A stretch of DNA of 64,000 bases, taken from positions 1-64,000 of the forward strand of contig CABSCS010000005.1 of assembly GCA_902476355.1 (NCBI GenBank), given 5' to 3'. This DNA comes from UMGS2069 sp900557585. GTDB lineage: Bacteria > Bacillota > Clostridia > Christensenellales > UBA1242. This document shows, piece by piece, positions 25,869-32,884 of the stretch. Position 1 is the stretch's first letter. Every line of letters begins with the position of its first letter. Position numbers and translations under genes: made by a program. Under the pieces are notes generated by a model. The model had not been told where the DNA came from. It was given only the letters and a program-made list of their open reading frames with translations, and did not search any database.

Positions 25869-27506
25869 ATGGGTAAAATTATTACAGGTGCACTCTTCCG
25901 CAAAATGGTAATCTCGGGTGCAAACTATCTGGAAGCAAACAAAGACTATGTCGACTCTTTGAACGTTTTCCCTGTTCCAGACGGGGACACAGGAACAAAC
26001 ATGTCAATGACAATGCGTTCATGCGTTAAAGAAATCAACATGATCACAACAAATAATCTTGAAGATATCGCAGATGCAGTAAGCAAAGGTGCTCTTAAAG
26101 GTGCCCGCGGAAACTCTGGGGTTATTTTATCACAAATTTTGAAAGGTTTTTCATCTGTTCTTGTGAACGAAAAAGAAATCGACACTAAACTTTTTGCAAA
26201 GGCACTTAAAGAAGGTGCCGATGTTGCCTATAAGGCAGTTACAAAACCAAAAGAGGGAACAATTTTAACAGTTATTCGTGTCATGAGTGAAGAATCTGTG
26301 AAAATTGCAAAGAAAACATCAGACATGGAAGAGTTCTTGAAACAAACTCTTGCAGCCGGTGAAGAAATTTTGAAAATGACACCAGAAATGCTTCCAGTTT
26401 TGAAAAAGGCTGGGGTTGTTGACGCTGGTGGTCGTGGTCTTTTGGTTGTTTTAACAGGATTTTTGAAAGTTATTTCAGGTGACGAAAGCGAACTTGAAAT
26501 CAGTTTTGAAGACCAAACTGCACAAGATGCAACTGCAAGCAACGCAACAGTTGACTATAACGACCTTGCAAACATTGAATTTGCATATTGCACAGAGTTC
26601 TTTATTATTAACATCAACAAAAAGACAACCGAAGCAGACATCGACAAACTTCGTGAAACTCTAATGAGCATTGGCGACAGCGTAATTTGCATTGGCGACC
26701 TTAATCTTATCAAAGTTCACGTTCACACAAACCAACCAGGTGTTGCGCTTACAAACGCTTTGAAACTTGGTGAAATCAATGGTGTTAAAATTGAAAACAT
26801 GCTCGAACAAAACCGTGCACTTAAAATTCAAAACGAACCAGAACAACTCAAACCAATTGGCGTTGTTGCAATCTGTGCGGGCGAAGGGCTTGCATCACTT
26901 TTCAGAGACCTTAATGTTGACTATGTCATCGAAGGTGGCCAAACAATGAACCCAAGTGCAGAAGACATTGCAAAAGCATGCGACAAAGTTCCTGCTGAAA
27001 CAGTTTTTGTTCTTCCAAACAACAAAAACATTATTCTTGCTGCTGAACTTGCAAACGACCTTTCAAGAAGAAACATTGTTGTTATTCCAACACATTCAGT
27101 TCCACAAGGAATCACTGCTGCAATCAACATTGACCAAGAGGCAAGTGTTGAAGACAACAAAAACAATCTTCTTTCAGCAATTGAAACTGTTACAAGCGGC
27201 TCTGTTACATATGCAGTTCGTGCAACATCAATCGACGGCTTCAAACTTAAAGAAGGCGACTTTATTGGTCTTAACGAAAAACACATCATTGCTAAAAACA
27301 ACAATCTTCAAGATGTTACTCTTTCAACAGTTGAAAAACTTATGAAAGAAGACGCTTCAACTCTTACACTTTTCTATGGCAACGAAGTGAAAGAAGATGA
27401 CGCAATGTCTCTTCAAGAAAAACTTGCCGAGAAATATCCAGACCTTGAAGTTACATATCAAAATGGTGGCCAACCACTTTACTATTATCTTATCAGCATT
27501 GAATAA
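25869..27506 (+). CDS. fakA: Fatty acid kinase FakA-like (DAK phosphatase domain) protein
   Basis: 545 residues. N-terminal DhaL-type kinase domain: NVFPVPDGDTGTNM (nucleotide/metal Asp), ARGNSGVILSQ, PKEGTILTV, DAGGRGLL; then a middle linker and a C-terminal DegV-like domain. FakA phosphorylates fatty acids bound by FakB (DegV proteins); no fakB is in this window. Start ATG 25869 after GAGAGGAAAAA. Followed by a terminator and recG. Confidence 0.92.
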   Translation: MGKIITGALFRKMVISGANYLEANKDYVDSLNVFPVPDGDTGTNMSMTMRSCVKEINMITTNNLEDIADAVSKGALKGARGNSGVILSQILKGFSSVLVNEKEIDTKLFAKALKEGADVAYKAVTKPKEGTILTVIRVMSEESVKIAKKTSDMEEFLKQTLAAGEEILKMTPEMLPVLKKAGVVDAGGRGLLVVLTGFLKVISGDESELEISFEDQTAQDATASNATVDYNDLANIEFAYCTEFFIININKKTTEADIDKLRETLMSIGDSVICIGDLNLIKVHVHTNQPGVALTNALKLGEINGVKIENMLEQNRALKIQNEPEQLKPIGVVAICAGEGLASLFRDLNVDYVIEGGQTMNPSAEDIAKACDKVPAETVFVLPNNKNIILAAELANDLSRRNIVVIPTHSVPQGITAAINIDQEASVEDNKNNLLSAIETVTSGSVTYAVRATSIDGFKLKEGDFIGLNEKHIIAKNNNLQDVTLSTVEKLMKEDASTLTLFYGNEVKEDDAMSLQEKLAEKYPDLEVTYQNGGQPLYYYLISIE

Positions 27507-27512
27507 ATTTTC

Positions 27513-27542
27513 AAAAGGGGCAGAAAAATCTGCCTCTTTTTT
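27513..27542 (+). terminator. Terminator of fakA
   Basis: AAAAGGGGCAGA and TCTGCCTCTTTT (one G-T pair) with a short loop and T-run. Confidence 0.9.
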
Positions 27543-27561
27543 CATGAAAACTTTCAAACAT

Positions 27562-27590
27562 TTGCGAAAGAAAATAAAGTGATATATAAT
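27562..27590 (+). promoter_or_regulatory. Promoter of recG, leaderless arrangement
   Basis: TTGCGA, 17 bases, perfect TATAAT ending at 27590. Only six bases separate it from the ATG at 27597, which is where transcription should begin. Confidence 0.7.
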
Positions 27591-27596
27591 GATTAT

Positions 27597-29597
27597 ATGG
27601 AACTTAAAGAAATAAAAGGTCTTGGGCAGGCAAGAATTGAAACACTAAACAGCCATAACATTTTTTCAGTGGAAGATTTGATTTTTCATTTTCCACGCTT
27701 TTATTATGACCTTGACAACCCAGACACTTTTCAAGAAGACGGAAAATATAAACTGATAAAAGCAACCGTCATAAGTCAAGTTTCGGTTGTAAGAATACGC
27801 AAAAATTTCAATTATAGCATGTGCAAATGCGTGGACATAAACGGTCATGTTTTCAACGCGGTTTGGTACAATCAAACCTATCTAAAACGTGCCATTTCAG
27901 AAAACGACACATTGTATTTATATGGCAAAAACAGCCAAACAAAAAGGAACTACTTTGTTGTTTCAACTTATAAAAACGCAAACAAAATCAAACAAGAAAA
28001 TGGGCTTTTGCCAGTGTATAAAACCTTTAAAAACATTGGTCAAACAATAATGACAGAAAGCATTTTTTCGGGTCTTGAAAAATGCATGGTTCAATCAATT
28101 TTGCCAAAAGAAATTGAAAATGAGGTGTTTGAAAGCAACCTTAATCTTTGCTTAAAACATATTCATTATCCCGAAAATTCAGAGCAACTTAAAGAGGCAA
28201 AAGAGCGTCTTGACATTGAAACATTGTTGCCATTTATAAAATTTAACACAGAACTCAAAAATAAGAAAAACTCGACAAAACAGCAAAAGTATAGTGATTT
28301 TTCACACATTTATGATGAAATTTGCAGTTTTTTACCATATGAACTTACTTCATCACAGAAAAAAGTGATAGGGGAAATCAAGAATGATATATGCTCAACG
28401 CACTGCATGAATCGCCTTATTCATGGCGACGTTGGAAGCGGAAAAACTGTTGTTTCAATGATTGCTCTTGCAGTTTGTGTTGCAAATGGATATCAAGCAA
28501 TGATGGTTGCACCAACCGAAATTTTGGCAAAGCAACACTACCAAGAATTTAAAAAATATTTTGACATATTGGGGTTAAAAATTTGTTTTCTTTCAAAGTC
28601 TAGCAGTAAAGATGAAAGAGCAAGAATTTTAACAAACATGAAGTTCAATATTCCATGTTTAATTGTTGGAACTCAGGCATGTTTGTCAGACGATATTTGT
28701 TCAGATATCATGAGCATGATCGTGATTGATGAGCAACACCGCTTTGGCGTTTCGCAGAGAACAAAACTTCTTTCAAAATGCAAAACCCCCGACTTATTGA
28801 TGCTTTCTGCAACACCAATTCCAAGAAGCATGCAACTTGTTTATTTTGGAGGAATTGACATTTCTAAAATTGAAAATCCCCCAAAAGAAAAACAAATTCA
28901 AACAAACATTATAAAGCAAAACAAAGAAGAAGATTTGTGGAACTTTGTTGAAACAAAAATTCAAACCGGAAGCAAAGTGTATGTTGTTTGTGCAAACATT
29001 GACGAGAACGATGATGACTCATATCAAGGTTTATCAGCAAAGGAATTTTACAAAACCATGTGTTCTCGTTTTGGCGAAAAGCAAGTGAAACTTGCACACG
29101 GAAAACTTGATTCTAAAAGTGAAGAAAAAATCCTTTCCGAATTTAAAAATGGCGAAGCAAAAATTCTTGTTTCAACAACCATTGTCGAAGTTGGAATAGA
29201 CATTAAAGAAGCAGATATCATGGTGATTGTCAGCCCAGAGAAATTTGGTCTTGCAACCCTTCACCAACTTCGCGGACGAATTGGAAGAGCAGGGCAACAG
29301 TCTTTCTGTTTCTGTTTAGCAAAAAATTTGAGTGAAGAATCATATGAGAGAATCAAATATTTCAAAGACCACTTAAACGGATTTGAGATTGCCGAATATG
29401 ACTATGACAGCCGTGGTGCTGGTTCAATTTATGGAACAAAGCAACATGGAAGAATTGAAGATATTTTTGGATATATCAGCATTGAAACATATAAAAAAGC
29501 AAAACAAATATTTGAAAAAATTGCTGAAAAACACGACACAAGTTTTCTTGAAACAACACCTTCATATCAAGAACTTTCAAAAGTATCAATGAATTAA
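27597..29597 (+). CDS. recG: ATP-dependent DNA helicase RecG
   Basis: 666 residues from ATG 27597. N-terminal wedge/OB domain (GLGQARIETL...), then helicase motifs: IHGDVGSGKT (Walker A), MVAPTEILAKQH, VIDEQHRFGVSQR (Walker B DEQH, typical of RecG), MLSATPIPRS, VEVGIDIKEA, QLRGRIGRAGQQSFC. Regresses stalled forks and processes recombination branches. No Shine-Dalgarno is visible; a GTG at 27579 would lie upstream of the -10 and is rejected. The end faces tmk with a shared terminator. Confidence 0.95.
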   Translation: MELKEIKGLGQARIETLNSHNIFSVEDLIFHFPRFYYDLDNPDTFQEDGKYKLIKATVISQVSVVRIRKNFNYSMCKCVDINGHVFNAVWYNQTYLKRAISENDTLYLYGKNSQTKRNYFVVSTYKNANKIKQENGLLPVYKTFKNIGQTIMTESIFSGLEKCMVQSILPKEIENEVFESNLNLCLKHIHYPENSEQLKEAKERLDIETLLPFIKFNTELKNKKNSTKQQKYSDFSHIYDEICSFLPYELTSSQKKVIGEIKNDICSTHCMNRLIHGDVGSGKTVVSMIALAVCVANGYQAMMVAPTEILAKQHYQEFKKYFDILGLKICFLSKSSSKDERARILTNMKFNIPCLIVGTQACLSDDICSDIMSMIVIDEQHRFGVSQRTKLLSKCKTPDLLMLSATPIPRSMQLVYFGGIDISKIENPPKEKQIQTNIIKQNKEEDLWNFVETKIQTGSKVYVVCANIDENDDDSYQGLSAKEFYKTMCSRFGEKQVKLAHGKLDSKSEEKILSEFKNGEAKILVSTTIVEVGIDIKEADIMVIVSPEKFGLATLHQLRGRIGRAGQQSFCFCLAKNLSEESYERIKYFKDHLNGFEIAEYDYDSRGAGSIYGTKQHGRIEDIFGYISIETYKKAKQIFEKIAEKHDTSFLETTPSYQELSKVSMN

Positions 29598-29614
29598 AAT
29601 TACAATTTTTCATT

Positions 29615-29651
29615 AAAAAAGACGCAAATACATATGTTTTTGCGTCTTTTT
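29615..29651. terminator. Shared terminator of recG and tmk
   Basis: AAAAAAGACGCAAA pairs with TTTTTGCGTCTTTTT; A-run and T-run on either side let it work in both directions. Confidence 0.88.
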
Positions 29652-29670
29652 ATGTTGATTTTTGCGTTTT

Positions 29671-30339
29671 TTATTTTTTGTTTAATTTTTCAAGAACAAT
29701 TTCAAGAATGTTTTTATGAATGTCTTCAATGGTTTTTATATTACCATTTTCATCAACACAAGAAACAATTGTCCAGCCATATTTTTTTGCAGTTTCAATT
29801 CCAACTTTATAACAATGTTCAAGATATTTATCATCGGCTTCGTGAATGTCTTTCTTGCCACCAGTTTTAAGTTCTTTTCTTGCGTGAGCAAGTTCAATGC
29901 TTTTTTCAACCGGCATATCAAGGAAGATTACAACATCTGGAACAGGAAGTTTCAAAGTTCCAAACTCAAATTCCAAAAGCCACTCTTCAAATTTGTCACG
30001 TTCTTTCTTGTCCAAGATTTTTGTGTTTTGAAAGGTGAGGTTAGAGTTTGTGTAACGGTCTAAAACAACAATCTTATTTTTCATGTCAAGTTTTTTCATT
30101 GTGCAAAGTCGGTCAATTGCAAAAAGGGCAGAAGCCTGATATGCATCAAGACAAGACGCTGTGTCACCAAACTCTCCACCAAGATACATTTTAACTGCGC
30201 CACTTGAAGGGCTGTCATAGTTAGGAAAAGATTGAGTGATAACTTCTTTGCCCATGTTTTTTAATGCTTCCACAAGTTTTTCAGATTGTGTGTGTTTTCC
30301 GCAACCATCGGTGCCTTCTATATTGATAATAAATCCCAT
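29671..30339 (-). CDS. tmk: Thymidylate kinase (dTMP kinase)
   Basis: 222 residues. P-loop EGTDGCGKHTQ at residues 8-18, then VVLDRYTNSNL (DRY motif) and the lid region near FLDMPVEKS. Phosphorylates dTMP to dTDP. The P-loop has GKHT instead of the common GK(S/G/Q)T, a conservative oddity. Start at 30339 with AAGGAGAAAAATTTT on the minus strand; the 21 in-frame codons upstream lie before that site. Confidence 0.9.
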   Translation of the reverse strand: MGFIINIEGTDGCGKHTQSEKLVEALKNMGKEVITQSFPNYDSPSSGAVKMYLGGEFGDTASCLDAYQASALFAIDRLCTMKKLDMKNKIVVLDRYTNSNLTFQNTKILDKKERDKFEEWLLEFEFGTLKLPVPDVVIFLDMPVEKSIELAHARKELKTGGKKDIHEADDKYLEHCYKVGIETAKKYGWTIVSCVDENGNIKTIEDIHKNILEIVLEKLNKK

Positions 30340-30488
30340 AAAATTTTTCTCCTTGAAATTATAATAAAACTTGAAAGTTATGTTGGCAAACAATTTTGGC
30401 AAGCATTATAAAGATAGTTTATTTTGTACAAATAAAATAGGGCAGAATAAAGAAAATCAAAAAAAATAAAAAAAAATATGAAAATCTC

Positions 30489-30517
30489 TTGCAAATATCA
30501 AAAAGATTTGATATTAT
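30489..30517 (+). promoter_or_regulatory. Promoter of the tRNA cluster
   Basis: TTGCAA, 17 bases, TATTAT; start near 30524, 13 bases before tRNA-Val. Confidence 0.75.
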
Positions 30518-30536
30518 ATAAAAGTCCACGCGACAT

Positions 30537-30612
30537 GGGAGTTTAGCTCAGCTGGGAGAGCATCTGCCTTACAAGCAGGCGGTCGTAGGTTCGAGCCCTA
30601 CAATTCCCACCA
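30537..30612 (+). tRNA. tRNA-Val (anticodon TAC)
   Basis: 76 bases with encoded ACCA. Acceptor GGGAGTT/AATTCCC, D-arm TAGCTCAGCTGGGAGAGCA, anticodon loop CTTACAA, T-arm GTAGGTTCGAGCCCTAC. Confidence 0.96.
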
Positions 30613-30654
30613 TAATAATTTAATAGTTGCCTCAAACGATAGTGCGGGGCACAT

Positions 30655-30729
30655 GCGGGAATGGCTCAGTGGTAGAGCGTTGCCTTGCCAAGGCAAATGT
30701 CGCGAGTTCGAATCTCGTTTCCCGCTCCA
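30655..30729 (+). tRNA. tRNA-Gly (anticodon GCC)
   Basis: 75 bases ending TCCA. Acceptor GCGGGAA/TTTCCCGC, GGCTCAGTGGTAGAGC D-arm, anticodon loop TTGCCAA, T-arm GAGTTCGAATCTC. Confidence 0.96.
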
Positions 30730-30780
30730 TCGTTGGCAGGCAATTGTTGCTTGCCAATCTTTATATTCAGCAATATTTGT

Positions 30781-30854
30781 GGCACCATAGCCAAGCGGTA
30801 AGGCAGAAGTCTGCAAAACTTTCATCCCCAGTTCGATTCTGGGTGGTGCCTCCA
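30781..30854 (+). tRNA. tRNA-Cys (anticodon GCA)
   Basis: 74 bases. Acceptor GGCACCA/TGGTGCC then TCCA; AGCCAAGCGGTAAGGC D-arm; anticodon loop CTGCAAA; CCCAGTTCGATTCTGGG T-arm. Confidence 0.95.
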
Positions 30855-30863
30855 CAAGATTTT

Positions 30864-30951
30864 GCTGTTGTGGCGAAATCGGCAGACGCAAGGGACTTAA
30901 AATCCCTCGGGCCAAAAGCCCATACCGGTTCAAGTCCGGTCAACAGCACCA
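30864..30951 (+). tRNA. tRNA-Leu (anticodon TAA)
   Basis: 88 bases with a long variable arm (CTCGGGCCAAAAGCCC region), as expected for a class II tRNA. Acceptor GCTGTTG/CAACAGC then ACCA; anticodon loop ACTTAAAAT; T-arm CCGGTTCAAGTCCGG. Confidence 0.95.
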
Positions 30952-30962
30952 AGTAAAACAAA

Positions 30963-30988
30963 AAAGAACTTCAAGTGAAGTTCTTTTT
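30963..30988 (+). terminator. Terminator of the tRNA cluster
   Basis: AAAGAACTTC and GAAGTTCTTT stem, followed by T7. Confidence 0.9.
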
Positions 30989-31000
30989 TTTGCACAAACT

Positions 31001-31166
31001 GGGCTTTTCATGCCCGAGTATTTTTACGTCCCAACGGGACATAAGTCTGTCGACCCAGACCGCAACAGGTTGCTCCCAGGCTTTGGCTAAAAAGTGTTAT
31101 CAACACTTTTCTTAACGCGTCGCCCCCTCAACCCAAAAGCCCATACCGATTCAAGTCCGGTCAGCA
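31001..31166. other. GC-rich island of short hairpins ending in a tRNA-Leu 3' fragment
   Basis: Directly after the tRNA cluster. Successive short stems: GGGC/GCCC (31001-31015), GTCCC/GGGAC (31028-31040), GTCTG/CAGAC (31045-31060), GCAAC/GTTGC (31062-31073) and AAAAGTGTT/AACACTTTT (31090-31110). Bases 31126-31166 repeat the 3' part of the adjacent tRNA-Leu with a few changes (AAAAGCCCATACCG then A for G, TTCAAGTCCGGTCA), but no tRNA can be folded. It may be a tRNA pseudogene, an attachment-site scar or a structured RNA. Confidence 0.6.
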
Positions 31167-31191
31167 TAAATTATATCAACTTACAAATCAT

Positions 31192-31220
31192 TTTACATGA
31201 TTTGGCAAATTTAATATTAT
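31192..31220 (+). promoter_or_regulatory. Promoter of the 33-codon gene
   Basis: TTTACA, 17 bases, TATTAT; start about 20 bases before the AAAGGAG ribosome site. Confidence 0.7.
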
Positions 31221-31250
31221 ATGGATATAAATCATAAAAGGAGAATATGA

Positions 31251-31352
31251 ATGAAACAACTTGGAACTGTTGAAATTGCCTATGGCAAATTGCTTTTACG
31301 CAAACTTAGGTTTGCAAACAATCAACACAAACATTTTAAAATCCCATATTGA
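31251..31352 (+). CDS. Putative 33-residue basic peptide
   Basis: Not recognised. The frame runs from ATG 31251 to TGA 31350-31352. It has a good promoter, AAAGGAG at a seven-base spacing, and natural codon use. The peptide is basic and mildly amphipathic (VEIAYGKLLLRKLRF in the middle, KHFKIPY at the end). An ATG four bases earlier gives only an eight-residue frame. The stop codon overlaps the -35 box of the next gene. It could be a real small protein or a leader peptide. Confidence 0.55.
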   Translation: MKQLGTVEIAYGKLLLRKLRFANNQHKHFKIPY

Positions 31353-31377
31353 AATTGTCTCTTATTTGTGATATTAT
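31349..31377 (+). promoter_or_regulatory. Promoter of the 31398 gene
   Basis: TTGAAA, 17 bases, TATTAT; start just before AAGGAG. Confidence 0.75.
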
Positions 31378-31397
31378 ATTGGCACAAGGAGTTTTAT

Positions 31398-32111
31398 ATG
31401 GGATTTTTTGATATTTTTAAAAAGAAAGACACAGAAATCAAAGACATGATTTCTTTGAAAGATATTGTACGCAAAAGTGATAAATTTAATGCTATTCGCA
31501 TGATTTATATTGCATATAGCAAATATAACGATTATAGTTCAAATGAAAAGAAACTTGAACAAACCTATAGTGTTTCAAGCCCACTTTTGATTCCACAAGG
31601 CATCAACATTGAAGAAGCATGCAAAATTGCATCATATTTGTCTGAAAGGGTTGAAAGAGAAAACAACCTTGAACCAGCATGCGAACAAAGCGTTGCTTTA
31701 ACTAGCCAAATTTTGCAAGAATATGGCTTTATGAAATTGAAAGGATACGACCACGGACATTATCATGTTACAGGAAAGTTTCCAAGAAGGAAAACAGGAA
31801 CCGCACTTCTTTCAAGTGAAAAAATTGATGGCGTTGTTGACCTTATCACCATTGACGGCGACCCAATTCTCTTTAAACAATCTGAAATCTATAACAGATA
31901 TTTTGACTGGTTCACCGCGAATGTTTCAGAAACCGAAATTAAATATATCTATGAAAAAGCAGGCATCAATCTTGATGAAATGCTTCAAAAGACAAGAGAA
32001 TTTCTCAAAGAATCCGACCTTTCAGAACCAATGTTCAAATATGAGAGAAATCCGCGCAAAAAGGACATTCAAGAATTTCTTAACGAGGCAGACGAATCAT
32101 TAGACCACTAG
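31398..32111 (+). CDS. Hypothetical protein, 237 residues
   Basis: I do not recognise it. It begins MGFFDIFKKKD, a start often seen on small cytoplasmic proteins associated with envelope or phage-shock genes, but no further match is clear. The body is soluble, mixed helix/strand, with a His-rich short patch (YDHGHYHVTG) near residue 120 and an acidic C-terminus. AAGGAG lies before ATG 31398; ten upstream codons in frame are rejected. Single gene with its own promoter and terminator. Confidence 0.8.
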   Translation: MGFFDIFKKKDTEIKDMISLKDIVRKSDKFNAIRMIYIAYSKYNDYSSNEKKLEQTYSVSSPLLIPQGINIEEACKIASYLSERVERENNLEPACEQSVALTSQILQEYGFMKLKGYDHGHYHVTGKFPRRKTGTALLSSEKIDGVVDLITIDGDPILFKQSEIYNRYFDWFTANVSETEIKYIYEKAGINLDEMLQKTREFLKESDLSEPMFKYERNPRKKDIQEFLNEADESLDH

Positions 32112-32114
32112 AAA

Positions 32115-32145
32115 ACAAAGCACCACAAAAGGTGCTTTTATTTTG
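32115..32145 (+). terminator. Terminator of the 31398 gene
   Basis: AAAGCACC and GGTGCTTT, six-base loop, T-rich tail. Confidence 0.88.
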
Positions 32146-32386
32146 CATTAAACTGCAAGATTGGATAATTTTGCTTTTATTTATCAATGCAATGTGATAT
32201 AATTGTTATACAAAATCAAACACAATAGTTTTGTCTTTGCAGATATTTGTAATAGCGAGAATTTTCTATAATTGCAGGCAACAAAAAAAACAAACAAACC
32301 ACGCTCAAACAAAAATTTTTGCAATATCATTTTTAATAATATTTAGATAATATAAAATCAAAATAATCACAGCAAGGAGACACATT

Positions 32387-32668
32387 ATGATTCACTCTAT
32401 GGCAGGCGGAAGGCTTGGCAATGTTGACTTTTCAGACTATGCAAAGATTGAACTTTTACAAGGTAATTTGGCGGGAAAAATGTTTTGGTATCGTTCGCCA
32501 TTTGTTGAACTTGAACTTAACGACGAAGTTATCGTTCCGTTTGGCAACGATGGTCTGAAAGTTCTTGGAAAAGTTGTTCGAATTGACAGGGCAGTATCAA
32601 GCCAAAACTCGCCAGTTCCAGCATCAAAAGCAAAGTCTATCATTCGCATTTTAGACCGCAAATTATAA
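32387..32668 (+). CDS. Hypothetical protein, 93 residues
   Basis: Not recognised as a named family. Short soluble beta-rich protein. The stretch DEVIVPFGNDGLKVLGKV recalls the VLVPFGNRVIEG turn of the PriA N-terminal domain, which may be only a shared fold. AAGGAGACACATT precedes ATG 32387, and a terminator follows, so the gene is likely real. Single-gene unit. Confidence 0.75.
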   Translation: MIHSMAGGRLGNVDFSDYAKIELLQGNLAGKMFWYRSPFVELELNDEVIVPFGNDGLKVLGKVVRIDRAVSSQNSPVPASKAKSIIRILDRKL

Positions 32669-32689
32669 AATTTAAAAGATATATTTAAA

Positions 32690-32722
32690 CAAAAAACACA
32701 GATTTTTCTGTGTTTTTTGTTT
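32690..32722 (+). terminator. Terminator of the 32387 gene
   Basis: AAAAAACACAGA and TCTGTGTTTTTT with a 4-base loop. Confidence 0.88.
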
Positions 32723-32884
32723 CTTTGACATGCAATATTTAAAATTTGCTTAAATAAGTTTAATATGAATAATTACTATCAAATTAAAAGACAAATATTT
32801 AGTAGAATTACATTCATATTTTTCAAACATTAGGTTGTCAAAATAAGAATTCATACAATATTATTTTTGGCATCAACACTTCAT

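Noticed and set aside
31126..31166. A fifth tRNA gene
   Set aside because: Only the 3' part resembles tRNA-Leu; the acceptor, D and anticodon arms cannot be formed.
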